A stretch of 38,385 nt of DNA from an uncultured Collinsella sp. (GTDB lineage: Bacteria; Actinomycetota; Coriobacteriia; Coriobacteriales; Coriobacteriaceae). A program made the position numbers and the translations under genes. The notes beneath the pieces are model-generated. The model was not told where the DNA came from and did no database searches. It saw only the letters and a program-made list of their open reading frames with translations. The first letter of the stretch is position 1. Each line of letters starts with the position of its first letter. Shown piece by piece: positions 24,117 through 32,797 of this stretch. The DNA lies in the NCBI GenBank assembly GCA_902493895.1, contig CABUQW010000022.1:1-38385 (forward strand). Direction: 5' to 3'.

Positions 24117-25278
24117 CCATCCGATTCGGGTCCTATATATTGCTAGAGGGATAAGCGAAATAGGCAATTGGTGTGCGAATATTGCTTTGCCAATGCTGAT
24201 TTACGAGGTAACTCACGATGTTTCTGCAACTGCTTTGATGGTCTGCTGCAGATTTGCCCCCTCTCTGTTTTCAGTTGCGCTCGCGCAGCTGCCTCAGAAG
24301 ATGGGTATCGGGACACTGCAGGCCATGAGATTGGCAGACTTAATTCGCGCGGGATTATTCGTTTGCTATATTTTTGTTGATAGTAAATGGAGTATGTTTG
24401 CTATTACGTGCGCGGTATCGCTTTGCCGAACGGTTGAAATGCCCTGCTTTTACTCGTTGTTAAGAGCCAATACGAATAGTATCAATCGCGACGTAATTAA
24501 TAATTCGTTTGGGTTTCTGCAGAATTTGATGATGGTTCTGGGGCCAGTTGCCGGCGGTTTTGTTGTCGCTCAATTTGGGGCGGAGGCTGTTCTTGCATTA
24601 GACGCGCTTTCTTTTGCCGTGTCGTTCTGGTTGCTGCGAGATGTTCCGTCGGTTATCGAGGTTAATGATAAAGAGGGGATAAGCAAAAATGAAAAATACA
24701 GGGCTGCATTTAGCGATCTTAGCGCGAAGCACTTGGCAATTGGTTTCCTATTAATCGATATTTCTAGTGGCGTGGCATTCGGCTCTCTGAATTCTCTTTT
24801 GCCAGCTATAGCGCAATTGCAATTTGACTCGTCATCGATACAATACGGATTCCTTCAGAGTAGTCTTACAATCGGACTGTTGTTCGGAAATACAATATAT
24901 GGTCGTTTAATCAGTGGTTCCGATTGCGTTAAATCATATTGTTTTGTGACGTATCTTGCGCTCGGTGCGTATCTGGCGTTTGGCTATCGCTATGCGTCTG
25001 GGATATCGTTTATTTTCCTTTTTATCGTCGGTGCCGGAAACGCCATTCAAGATGTGCTTCTCATAACATCGCTGCAGGATTTGGCGAGAGACGGATCTGA
25101 ATCGATAGGCCTGTTTTCAATTAGGGAGTCTTTGCAATCGGTTGCTGTTGTTATTTCAACACTCCTTGTTTCGCTGTTCACGAGCATCGCGATGTTCTCA
25201 ATTCTCGTTACAGGACTTGGTGTATTTTCAATTATGATGGTAGTTGTGTTTCAATTGAATTATTTGCGAAAGATGTGA
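24094..25278 (+). CDS. MFS transporter (multidrug/macrolide efflux type)
   Basis: This 394-residue protein has about 12 hydrophobic helices in two halves split by a charged loop near residue 190 (EVNDKEGISKNEK). The start HPIRVLYIARGISEIGNW and the motif-A-like region after helix 2 fit the MefA/EntS-type exporters. The likely role is proton-driven export of a drug or small metabolite. ATG 24094 is preferred over GTG 24091 as the codon nearest GAGG (24081-24084). It is translationally coupled to the DUF2087 gene. AT-rich codon use differs from neighbours, suggesting lateral acquisition. Confidence 0.8.
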   Translation: MFTVLRASHPIRVLYIARGISEIGNWCANIALPMLIYEVTHDVSATALMVCCRFAPSLFSVALAQLPQKMGIGTLQAMRLADLIRAGLFVCYIFVDSKWSMFAITCAVSLCRTVEMPCFYSLLRANTNSINRDVINNSFGFLQNLMMVLGPVAGGFVVAQFGAEAVLALDALSFAVSFWLLRDVPSVIEVNDKEGISKNEKYRAAFSDLSAKHLAIGFLLIDISSGVAFGSLNSLLPAIAQLQFDSSSIQYGFLQSSLTIGLLFGNTIYGRLISGSDCVKSYCFVTYLALGAYLAFGYRYASGISFIFLFIVGAGNAIQDVLLITSLQDLARDGSESIGLFSIRESLQSVAVVISTLLVSLFTSIAMFSILVTGLGVFSIMMVVVFQLNYLRKM

Positions 25279-25344
25279 CGCTGATATGCAGATGTGACGT
25301 TGATATGCCTTAATTTTGAAATACATGCTCTTAGCACAGGTTGG

Positions 25345-25364
25345 CCTCTCAGTAAACTGGGAGG
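25345..25364 (+). terminator. Weak hairpin after the MFS gene
   Basis: CCTCTCAG (25345-25352) pairs with CTGGGAGG (25357-25364) with one G-U pair around TAAA. Only a short T-run follows. It is a possible terminator before nadE. Confidence 0.4.
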
Positions 25365-25431
25365 TTGCTTTGGCTAGTTAGAGATATGTGAACGTCCGTT
25401 AGACTGAATCTCAGGGTAGAAGGGGCCTCCA

Positions 25432-27432
25432 GTGTCCAGATCAACAAAGCAATGCTGCGTTTCGGCTAATAAGAACGATGGCTTTTTGCGTGTGGCGGCG
25501 GCGTCGCCGCGGATTCGCGTGGCCGATGTCGAGGGCAATGCCGAGGTTGCGCTGGCGGCTGTTCGCGAGGCTACCGAGCGCGGCGTTCGCGCACTGGTGC
25601 TGCCCGAGCTTAACTTGTGCGGCTATACCGCGGCCGATCTGTTCCATAACCGCACATTACTGCATGCTTGCGAGACTGCACTGGCACATATTCTCGATGA
25701 AACCCGCGAGCTGCCGATTGTCTTTACCGTCGGTCTTCCCGTTGCGGTTGCCGAGAATATCTACAACTGCGCCGCCGTGTGCTGCGCGGGCGAGCTTTTG
25801 GGCCTCACGGCCAAGAAGTATTTGCCCAACTATGGCGAGTTCTATGAGCGCCGTTGGTTTGCTCCGGCGCCTGCGGATCCCGTGTGGGTTGAATTTGCCG
25901 GTCAGGGTCCGGTCCCGCTGGGTTCGGGGCTTGTCTACCGCTGCTGTGATGAAGGTGCCGAGGATTTGGTGCTGGGCGTTGAGGTCTGTGAGGACCTGTG
26001 GGTGCCGGCACCCCCTTCGACTGAGATGGCGCTTGCCGGTGCGACGGTGATTCTCAACCCGTCGGCCTCGGACGAGATCATCGGTAAGGCAGATTACCGC
26101 CGCAGCCTTATCTCTAACCAAAGCGCGCGCCTGTACTGCGCCTATGCCTACGCGGACGCGAGCGAGGGCGAGTCCACGACCGACATGGTCTTTGCGGGCG
26201 AGAACCTCGTCTACGAAAACGGCTCCAAGCTCGCCGCGACCAAACTGCTTACCTGCGATATGGCCATCGCCGACGTTGACCTTGACCGCCTGGTTGCCGA
26301 GCGCCGTCGCTCGACGACGTGGACGCGCACCGACGATGCGCCGGAGGCCACGACCGTTGAGTTTTCGTTTGAGGGCGTGCTGGCCGAAGAACCTGTCCTG
26401 CGCGATGCCTGCGATATCGACCGCGTTTTCCCGCGCGCGCCCTTTGTGCCGGCCGACCACGGCGACTTGGCCGAGCGCTGCGAGACCATCCTCGATCTGC
26501 AGACTGCGGGCCTCAAGACCCGCCTTGCCCATACGGGTACCAAGGCTGCGGTTATCGGCCTTTCGGGCGGCTTGGACTCCACGCTAGCGCTGCTTGTGAC
26601 CGTGCGTGCCTTCGATGCACTGGGCCTGCCGCGCACCGGCATCACAGCGGTTTCCATGCCCGGCTTTGGCACGACGCACCGCACTAAGTCCAATGCCGAG
26701 TCGCTCGCTCGTGACTTGGGTGTGAGCTTCCGCGAGGTTTCGATTCACGCGGCTGTGGAGCAGCACTTCAAGGACATTGAGCACGATCCGACCGTGCAGG
26801 ACGTGACCTACGAGAACAGCCAGGCCCGCGAGCGTACGCAGATTCTGATGGATCTGGCCAACCAGGCTGGCGGTTTTGTCATCGGCACGGGCGACCTGTC
26901 GGAGCTGGCGCTCGGCTGGGCTACGTACAACGGTGACCACATGAGCATGTACGCCGTCAACGCGAGTGTGCCCAAGACGCTTGTGCGCCATCTGGTGCGC
27001 TATGCCGCCGATGTGTTTGGCGGGCGCATTGCCGAGGTCTTGCTCGATATCCTCGATACGCCGGTGTCCCCCGAGCTTCTGCCGCCCACGGGCGACGGCG
27101 AGATTGCGCAGAAGACCGAGGATTTGGTGGGCCCGTATGAGCTTCACGACTACTTCCTCTACTACCTGCTGCGTTTTGGCTTTGAGCCGGGCAAGATCTA
27201 CCGCATGGCGCTCAAGAGCTTCGAGGGCGTCTACGACGCCAAGACCGTCCACACGTGGCTACGTACGTTCTACCGTCGCTTCTTTGCCCAGCAGTTTAAG
27301 CGCAGCTGCCTGCCCGATGGTCCCAAGGTGGGTTCGGTGACGCTCAGCCCGCGCGGCGATTGGCGTATGCCGAGTGACGCTAGCTCGCGTCTGTGGCTTG
27401 CGCAGATCGACGCGCTCAATCCAGTTGACTAA
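25432..27432 (+). CDS. nadE: Glutamine-dependent NAD+ synthetase
   Basis: This 666-residue enzyme makes NAD from deamido-NAD, ATP and glutamine. The N-terminal nitrilase-type glutaminase has Glu59 (LPELNLCGY), a lysine in AKKYLPNYGEF (128/129) and Cys186 in VEVCEDLW. The C-terminal ligase has the PP-loop GLSGGLDST near 377-384, and GTGDLSELALGW and NASVPKTLVRHLV. The length fits the two-domain actinobacterial form. GTG 25432 has AAGGGG 6 bases upstream. The GC-rich codon use returns to that of the core genome after the MFS insert. Confidence 0.93.
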   Translation: MSRSTKQCCVSANKNDGFLRVAAASPRIRVADVEGNAEVALAAVREATERGVRALVLPELNLCGYTAADLFHNRTLLHACETALAHILDETRELPIVFTVGLPVAVAENIYNCAAVCCAGELLGLTAKKYLPNYGEFYERRWFAPAPADPVWVEFAGQGPVPLGSGLVYRCCDEGAEDLVLGVEVCEDLWVPAPPSTEMALAGATVILNPSASDEIIGKADYRRSLISNQSARLYCAYAYADASEGESTTDMVFAGENLVYENGSKLAATKLLTCDMAIADVDLDRLVAERRRSTTWTRTDDAPEATTVEFSFEGVLAEEPVLRDACDIDRVFPRAPFVPADHGDLAERCETILDLQTAGLKTRLAHTGTKAAVIGLSGGLDSTLALLVTVRAFDALGLPRTGITAVSMPGFGTTHRTKSNAESLARDLGVSFREVSIHAAVEQHFKDIEHDPTVQDVTYENSQARERTQILMDLANQAGGFVIGTGDLSELALGWATYNGDHMSMYAVNASVPKTLVRHLVRYAADVFGGRIAEVLLDILDTPVSPELLPPTGDGEIAQKTEDLVGPYELHDYFLYYLLRFGFEPGKIYRMALKSFEGVYDAKTVHTWLRTFYRRFFAQQFKRSCLPDGPKVGSVTLSPRGDWRMPSDASSRLWLAQIDALNPVD

Positions 27433-27500
27433 GGTTGGCTAAATTGAACCAATACGGGGGTTGCAAGCGTTACACTTTTGCAATCTGATGGCCCGTATCG

Positions 27501-27532
27501 CGCGGCGCTCTTGTCGGAGCGCCGCGTTTTTT
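27501..27532 (+). terminator. Intrinsic terminator between nadE and the aminotransferase
   Basis: CGCGGCGCTC (27501-27510) pairs with GAGCGCCGCG (27517-27526) around TTGTCG, followed by TTTTTT (27527-27532). It ends nadE transcripts and lies only 18 bp before the next start, so it may instead sit in that gene's leader. Confidence 0.8.
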
Positions 27533-27550
27533 ATATCGAAAGGTGGCACC

Positions 27551-28714
27551 ATGCAGGCATCGCAGCGTCTCGACCGCTTTGGCGCAGAGGTCTTCGCCTC
27601 GCTCAACAACAAGCTTCTCGCGCTGAAGGCTCAGGGCAAGACCATTTATAACATGAGCGTGGGCACGCCCGACTTTAAGCCGTACGACCATGTGGTCGAG
27701 GCGCTCACGCAGGCAGCCCAAGATCCCGAGATGTGGAAGTATGCCCTGCGCGACCTGCCCGAACTCAAGCAAGCCGTGTGCGATTACTATGAGCGTCGCT
27801 TTGGCGTTTCGGGCATTACGCCGTCTATGGTGCAGTCGTGCAACGGCACGCAGGAGGGCGTGGGCCATTTGGGTCTGGCCCTGCTCGATCCGGGCGACAC
27901 CATTCTGGTTCCCGATCCGTGCTATCCGGTCTTTGAGGCGGGTGCCAAGATCGCCGATGCCAAGCTCGAATACTATCCGCTGGTCGCCGAGCATAATTAC
28001 CTGCCCTATGTGGCGGGTATCGATCCCGAGGTGGCCGATCGTGCCAAGTATATGATCGTGTCGCTGCCCGCGAACCCGGTCGGCTCGGTGGGTACGCCCG
28101 AGGTCTACGAGGAGATTATCGCCTTTGCCCGCGAGCATGATCTGTTGATCGTTCATGACAACGCGTACTCCGACATCGTGTTCGACGGCGAGCCGGGCGG
28201 CAGCTTCTTGCAGTATCCCGGCGCGCTCGAGGTGGGCGTGGAGTTCTTCTCGCTTTCCAAGTCGTTTAACGTCACCGGTGCGCGTATCGGCTTTTTGGTC
28301 GGTCGCGAGGATGTGGTCTCTGCCTTTGCCAAGCTGCGCGGCCAGATCGACTTTGGCATGTTCTTCCCGATCCAGAAGGCTGCTATCGCCTGCCTGAACG
28401 GTCCGCGCGATGAGGTCGAGGCGCAGCGTCTGAAGTACCAGGAGCGCCGCGATGCCCTGTGCGACGGTCTTGAGGGCCTGGGCTGGGAGCGTCCCAACGC
28501 GCATGGCTCTATGTTTGTGTGGGCCAAGCTTCCCGGTGGCCGCGCCGATTCCATGGCGTTTTGCGAGGAGCTCATGGAGAAGGCCGGCGTTGTGGTGACG
28601 CCGGGCGCGAGCTTTGGTCCTTCGGGCGAGGGACACGTGCGCATGGCGCTGGTTCTGCCACCCGATCAGATTGCTTTGGCTGTCGAGGCCATTCGCGAGG
28701 CGGGCCTGTATTAG
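27551..28714 (+). CDS. PLP-dependent class I/II aminotransferase
   Basis: This 387-residue aminotransferase has the PLP lysine at Lys237 in SLSKSFNVTGARIGF. Asp203 and Tyr206 are in HDNAYSD, and the NP motif reads SLPANPVGSVG. It resembles the LL-DAP/N-acetyl-DAP aminotransferase group (DapL, PatA) more than aspartate or histidinol-phosphate types. ATG 27551 has AAAGGTGG (27539-27546) upstream. The lysine operon on the other strand contains an acetyltransferase but no aminotransferase; this enzyme could supply the N-acetyl-L-amino-ketopimelate transamination. That is an inference from context. An alanine- or methionine-type role is possible. Confidence 0.75.
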   Translation: MQASQRLDRFGAEVFASLNNKLLALKAQGKTIYNMSVGTPDFKPYDHVVEALTQAAQDPEMWKYALRDLPELKQAVCDYYERRFGVSGITPSMVQSCNGTQEGVGHLGLALLDPGDTILVPDPCYPVFEAGAKIADAKLEYYPLVAEHNYLPYVAGIDPEVADRAKYMIVSLPANPVGSVGTPEVYEEIIAFAREHDLLIVHDNAYSDIVFDGEPGGSFLQYPGALEVGVEFFSLSKSFNVTGARIGFLVGREDVVSAFAKLRGQIDFGMFFPIQKAAIACLNGPRDEVEAQRLKYQERRDALCDGLEGLGWERPNAHGSMFVWAKLPGGRADSMAFCEELMEKAGVVVTPGASFGPSGEGHVRMALVLPPDQIALAVEAIREAGLY

Positions 28715-28858
28715 AAAGCTATTTCGCCTCGTCAATAGCTCGAAACCGATTTCGTGCAGTTATTTTACGAATCCTGCAAACAATTTCGGTAAACGGTCGA
28801 TTTTTGGCTGCGAATAGGAGCATAATCAAAGTCCCGATTGGATGTATTGGGATTACGG

Positions 28859-28889
28859 CAAGCCGCTCGGGTCGTTCCCGGGCGGCTTG
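28859..28889 (+). terminator. Long hairpin in the ldh leader
   Basis: CAAGCCGCTCGGG (28859-28871) pairs with CCCGGGCGGCTTG (28877-28889) over 13 positions with one G-U pair, around TCGTT. TTTG follows. It lies 26 bp upstream of the ldh start, where it could terminate the aminotransferase transcript, attenuate ldh or stabilise its 5' end. Confidence 0.5.
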
Positions 28890-28915
28890 TTTGTGGAGAG
28901 AGATGGGAGTTTCAA

Positions 28916-29866
28916 ATGGTTAACGAGAAGAAGGTCGCTATTGTCGGCTGCGGTTTCGTCGGTTCGTCGTCGGCGTTCGCGTTGATGCAGAGTGGTCTGT
29001 TCTCCGAGATGGTTCTCATCGACGTGGACAAGAACCGCGCCGAGGGTGAGGCCCTGGATATCGCGCACGGCATGACGTTTGCCGAGCCGATGAAGATCTA
29101 CGCCGGCGATTACTCCGATGTCGCCGACGCCGCCATGATTGTCGTCACCGCTGGTGCTGCCCAGAAGCCCGGTGAGACCCGCCTGGACCTGGTCAATAAG
29201 AACGTAAACATCTTTAAGTCCATTATCCCCGAGATTAAGAAGTCCGGCTTCGACGGCATTCTGCTCATCGTCTCCAACCCGGTTGATGTTCTGACCTACG
29301 CTGCCATCAAGATGTCCGGCCTGCCCGAGGGCCATGTCATCGGCTCCGGTACCGTGCTCGACACCGGCCGTCTGCAGCAGATGCTTGGTGCCCACGTCGA
29401 GGTTGACCCGCGCGATGTCCAGGCCTATGTCATGGGTGAGCACGGCGACTCCGAGTTTGTCGCTTGGTCCAGCGCTCAGGTTGCCGGCGTGCCGCTGAAC
29501 ACCTTCTGCGAGCTTCACGGTCATCTGGAGCATGAGACCGCCGAGAAGCGCATCGCCGAGGACGTCAAGAACTCCGCCTACACCATCATCGAGAAGAAGC
29601 ACGCCACCTACTACGGCGTCGCCATGGCTGTCAAGCGCATCTGCACCGCTGTTATGCGTGACGAGCAGACCGTTCTGCCCGTTTCCTCGCTCATGGTGGG
29701 CGAGTATGGCCTGTCCGATCTGGCTATCTCCATGCCGACGGTCGTTGGCCGTGACGGCGTCGTCTGCCGCGTTCCCGTGCCGTTGAACGATGACGAGCAG
29801 CATGAGCTCACCGCCTCCGCCAAGGCCCTCAAGGACATCATCGACAGCGTCGACTTCTCCTGCTAA
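28916..29866 (+). CDS. ldh: L-lactate dehydrogenase
   Basis: This 316-residue enzyme reduces pyruvate to L-lactate with NADH during fermentation. The Rossmann loop is VGCGFVGSSSA (residues 10-20). The specificity residue is Gln83 in AAQKPGETRLDL, which favours lactate over malate. The catalytic His176 is in GEHGDSEF, and Arg152 follows SGTVLDTGR. ATG 28916 has GGGAG 6 bases upstream. A gut fermenter would use it to recycle NAD, which makes the neighbouring nadE notable. A terminator follows. Confidence 0.92.
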   Translation: MVNEKKVAIVGCGFVGSSSAFALMQSGLFSEMVLIDVDKNRAEGEALDIAHGMTFAEPMKIYAGDYSDVADAAMIVVTAGAAQKPGETRLDLVNKNVNIFKSIIPEIKKSGFDGILLIVSNPVDVLTYAAIKMSGLPEGHVIGSGTVLDTGRLQQMLGAHVEVDPRDVQAYVMGEHGDSEFVAWSSAQVAGVPLNTFCELHGHLEHETAEKRIAEDVKNSAYTIIEKKHATYYGVAMAVKRICTAVMRDEQTVLPVSSLMVGEYGLSDLAISMPTVVGRDGVVCRVPVPLNDDEQHELTASAKALKDIIDSVDFSC

Positions 29867-29897
29867 ATTCGGCTCGTTTAAGCAACAGGCTACAATG

Positions 29898-29933
29898 AAG
29901 GCGTCCGGATCCATGTGACCCGGGCGCCTTTTT
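29898..29933 (+). terminator. Intrinsic terminator after ldh
   Basis: AAGGCGTCCGG (29898-29908) pairs with CCGGGCGCCTT (29920-29930) with one G-U pair, followed by TTT, giving TTTTT at 29929-29933. Confidence 0.8.
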
Positions 29934-30038
29934 ATGCATTTGGGACAGGTTTGTTTGCAGCAATCTTCGATGCGCCTGGGGCGGGATCGACCGCTATACT
30001 GGTTCGTGCCGAAATCGATCTAGAACGGAATGCCGTAT

Positions 30039-31043
30039 ATGAAAATCAATCACGCGATTCTGCATATCCTGGACTTTGACTCTGCCGTCAACGTCATGAG
30101 CCAGCGCGAGCTCGATATCGAGAGCCGTACCGTGCGCAACTTCGTGACCACACATCTGCGCCGCGCGCGTACCTCGGCCGACAACAAACGCGCCACGTTT
30201 GCCGAGAACTCTGCGTTTGGTGGTGAGCTCAAGGGCTATTTCTTTGGCGAGCGCGAGTTCGTGGACCTGTCGCAGCAGATTGCGGAGTTTATCTCCTCCG
30301 AGCTCACCAAAGCCGAGAAAGCCGAGTCCACCGACGTGCTCGTGGCCGATTTTGACGACGATGAGGATGCCCGCTGGTTTGCCGTGATGCTGCTGGGCTC
30401 CAAGCAGGCTTTTATGCACGAAGTGGGTCGCGAGGAGGGGGAGGTGCGCAACGACATCGCGCGCCACTACGCCATTCTGCCGAACCCCTCGCAAAAGGTG
30501 CCGAGCTATGCCATCGTGCGCGCGAGCACCATGGAGATCGGCTATGTGGACAAGAAACGCAAGATCGCCGGCGAGGACCGTATGCTTATCCCCGATGGCC
30601 TGCTGCAGTGCGACACGGGCGTATCGGGCAAGGAGGTCATCGACACCGTGACGCGTGTGGTCGAGGAAGTCGCCGAGGAGCACGGTGCCAACACGGCTGT
30701 AGCGCTCGCTAAGGTTAAGGCTGCCGTTGCCGAGAAGGTCGAGGATGACGAGGAGCTGCCGCCTTGGGATATCGTCGATGAGGTCTTTGAGGACGAGCCG
30801 GTCATCAAAGAGAGCGTGCGCGCGGCACTGACCGAGGAGAAGGTGCCTGAGCGCGTTCCCGTGGAGCGCAAGCAGGTCGAGCGCGCGGCCGTGCGCAATC
30901 ACAAGATTCGTACCGATACGGGCATCGAGATCAGCTTCCCGGCCGAGATGGGTTCGAACTCCGAGTACATCGAGTTTGTCAACGAGCCCAACGGCCTCAT
31001 CTCCATCGAGCTCAAAAACATCGGAAGTATTGAGAATCGATAA
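30039..31043 (+). CDS. Nucleoid-associated protein, NdpA/YejK family
   Basis: This 334-residue protein opens KINHAILHILDFDS and has TFAENSAFGGELKGYFFGE, DVLVADFDDDEDARWFAVMLL and a conserved ILPNPSQKVPSYAIV. These mark the 37-kDa nucleoid-associated (NA37) family, which binds DNA without strong sequence specificity. The latter half is acidic and helical, ending in a short beta domain (IRTDTGIEISFPAEM). ATG 30039 is preferred to 30030, as CGGA then has normal spacing. It is monocistronic, between two terminators. Confidence 0.8.
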   Translation: MKINHAILHILDFDSAVNVMSQRELDIESRTVRNFVTTHLRRARTSADNKRATFAENSAFGGELKGYFFGEREFVDLSQQIAEFISSELTKAEKAESTDVLVADFDDDEDARWFAVMLLGSKQAFMHEVGREEGEVRNDIARHYAILPNPSQKVPSYAIVRASTMEIGYVDKKRKIAGEDRMLIPDGLLQCDTGVSGKEVIDTVTRVVEEVAEEHGANTAVALAKVKAAVAEKVEDDEELPPWDIVDEVFEDEPVIKESVRAALTEEKVPERVPVERKQVERAAVRNHKIRTDTGIEISFPAEMGSNSEYIEFVNEPNGLISIELKNIGSIENR

Positions 31044-31061
31044 ACTGCTCTTGGACGTTGC

Positions 31062-31104
31062 AAAAAAACAAAGGCCGAAGCCCTTTGGGACTTCGGCCTT
31101 TTTT
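31062..31104. terminator. Bidirectional terminator after the NA37 gene
   Basis: A run of seven A (31062-31068) precedes AAGGCCGAAG (31071-31080), which pairs perfectly with CTTCGGCCTT (31091-31100). A T-run to 31104 follows. It can work on both strands. Confidence 0.9.
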
Positions 31105-31156
31105 GTTTTCGGCTTGGTTGCTGACATTGCGCCGCAGGTTGAGCTCACGTCAGCGA

Positions 31157-31254
31157 AAACGCCCCTAGGCGAGCAAGGTGACGTGAAAGAGGAGGGCATT
31201 GACCTTCTGGTCATGCCCGACGATTGAACGTCAGATTGTCGCTTAGGGGCGTTT
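31157..31254. repeat. Nested inverted-repeat element, 98 bp
   Basis: AAACGCCCCTAGGCGA (31157-31172) and TCGCTTAGGGGCGTTT (31239-31254) are inverted copies with one mismatch. Inside, TGACGT (31179-31184) matches ACGTCA (31228-31233). In the centre GGGCATTGACC (31194-31204) pairs with GGTCATGCCC (31209-31218). Together they can form one long three-tier hairpin. On the minus strand TTTT follows the outer arm, so it could end the dap operon. Nothing in it codes for a protein that I can see. Confidence 0.6.
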
Positions 31255-31297
31255 GCAGCGTCGAGCCGTTATGCGGTTTGGTAAAACCGCGTAACTT

Positions 31298-32017
31298 CTA
31301 CAGCTGGCGCAGGCCCTCTTCCAGGCCGGTCTTGCTGTTGGTCTTCTCGTCGCGCATCTTGATGACGCGGGCGGGGACACCGGCCACGACGGCACCGGCG
31401 GGGACGTCCTCGACGCACACGGCGCCGGCGGCAACGACAGCGCCCTTGCCTACGTGCACGCCCTCCAGAACCACGGCGTTGGCGCCGATCATGACATCGT
31501 CCTCGATGATGACGGGCGTGGCGCTTGCGGGCTCCACGACGCCCGCCAACACGGTGCCGGCGCCGATGTGGCAGTTCTTGCCCACGGTGGCGCGACCGCC
31601 CAGTACGGCGCCCATATCGATCATGGAGCCCTCGCCGATAACGGAGCCGATGTTGATGATGGCGCCCATCATGATGACGGCACGGTCGCCAATCTCGACG
31701 CGGTCGCGGATGATCGCGCCCGGCTCAATGCGGGCGTTGATGCCCTTAAGGTCGAGCATGGGCACGGCGGAGTTGCGGCAGTCGTTCTCCACATCGTAGT
31801 AGTCGATGGAATCGGCGTTGGCGTCCAGGATGGCCTTGAGCTCATCCCAGTCGCCAAAGACGGTCTTGCCACGACGACCGCCGTAGACATGTGCGTCGCC
31901 CCAGGCAACCTTCATGCCCGGCTTCTCGCGCACGTACAGCTTGACGGGCGTCTTTTTTGGCGCGGTGGCGATGTAGTTGATAATCTCCTGTGCATCCATC
32001 TCGGCTGCGTTGCTCAT
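31298..32017 (-). CDS. dapH: Tetrahydrodipicolinate N-acetyltransferase
   Basis: This 239-residue enzyme acetylates tetrahydrodipicolinate with acetyl-CoA in the acetylase branch of lysine/DAP synthesis. Residues 1-85 are the DapH N-terminal domain. From about 90 the hexapeptide repeats of a left-handed beta helix run through GAIINIGSVIGEGSMIDMGAVLGG and VMIGANAVVLEGVHVG. The length fits DapH, not the longer succinyl-type DapD. The start at 32017 has AAAGGAG upstream. It is last in the lysA-dapA-dapB-dapH operon, 39 bp after dapB. Confidence 0.9.
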   Translation of the reverse strand: MSNAAEMDAQEIINYIATAPKKTPVKLYVREKPGMKVAWGDAHVYGGRRGKTVFGDWDELKAILDANADSIDYYDVENDCRNSAVPMLDLKGINARIEPGAIIRDRVEIGDRAVIMMGAIINIGSVIGEGSMIDMGAVLGGRATVGKNCHIGAGTVLAGVVEPASATPVIIEDDVMIGANAVVLEGVHVGKGAVVAAGAVCVEDVPAGAVVAGVPARVIKMRDEKTNSKTGLEEGLRQL

Positions 32018-32056
32018 TTGCTATCTCTCCTTTGGGTGGATTCGGTTGATACCTGG

Positions 32057-32797
32057 TTAGGCAAACATGACCTGGTCGAACGTATAGAAGCCGGGTTCGC
32101 GGGCGACGAGCTTCTGCGCGGCTGCCAGGGCGCCGTTGACAAAGATCTGACGGCTCGTGGCGCGGTGGGTGAGCGTGACTTCCTCGTCCTGGCCAAAGAA
32201 ACCCACCTCGTGCACGCCGGCTACGGTGCCGCCGCGCAACGAGTGCATACCGATTTCCTTGGGGTCGCGCGCGCCGCACATGCCCTCGCGGCCATAGACG
32301 GGGTGGTAGCCTGCCTCGGGCTCGGCCTCGACGACGGCGTCGAGCAACAACTTGGCAGTGCCGCTGGGGGCGTCGACCTTTTGGTTGTGGTGCGTCTCGA
32401 CGATCTCGCAGTCAAAGCCGGGCAGCTCGCGTGTGGCCTGGGCCACCAGATGACGCAGGGCGGCGATGCCGATGGAGTAGTTGCCCGAGTGCATAACGCG
32501 GGTGTTCTGGCCCAGCTCACGCAGGCGGTCCATCTGCTCAGGTGAATAGCCCGTGGTGCCGGAAACGAGTGCGGCGCCCGTGCGCTCGACATAGGCGACG
32601 ACGGCATCGAAGGTCACGACGTTCGAGAAGTCGATAATCACATCGGCAGCCGGTGCGTTCTCGAGCTCGCTCAAATCGAAGCCAATCTGGGCCACGATAT
32701 CAAAAACGGGCTGACCGGCGGCGTCGACAATGCCCTCGGCGGTGGTGCGGATGAGCGAGCCCATGCGGCCCGTTCCCATAATGACGGTCTTAATCAA
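32057..32797 (-). CDS. dapB: 4-hydroxy-tetrahydrodipicolinate reductase
   Basis: This 246-residue enzyme reduces the DapA product to tetrahydrodipicolinate with NAD(P)H. It has the nucleotide loop MGTGRMGSL, VIIDFSN, SGTTGYS and the catalytic signature ETHHNQKVDAPSGTA. Its start overlaps the DapA stop by 8 bp, so translation is coupled. It lacks part of the usual N-terminal region after the loop, like other short actinobacterial forms, and ends normally with FYTFDQVMF. Confidence 0.93.
   Translation of the reverse strand: MIKTVIMGTGRMGSLIRTTAEGIVDAAGQPVFDIVAQIGFDLSELENAPAADVIIDFSNVVTFDAVVAYVERTGAALVSGTTGYSPEQMDRLRELGQNTRVMHSGNYSIGIAALRHLVAQATRELPGFDCEIVETHHNQKVDAPSGTAKLLLDAVVEAEPEAGYHPVYGREGMCGARDPKEIGMHSLRGGTVAGVHEVGFFGQDEEVTLTHRATSRQIFVNGALAAAQKLVAREPGFYTFDQVMFA

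Noticed and set aside
27470..28735. Minus-strand open frame of 421 residues opposite the aminotransferase
   Set aside because: Shadow of a strongly supported plus-strand enzyme; no protein family features.
28853..29914. Minus-strand open frame of 353 residues opposite ldh
   Set aside because: Shadow frame, low-complexity Gly/Asp/Val composition, covered by ldh.
31157..31254. tRNA gene
   Set aside because: The nested arms form one long hairpin and not a cloverleaf, with no TTCRA loop or CCA end.
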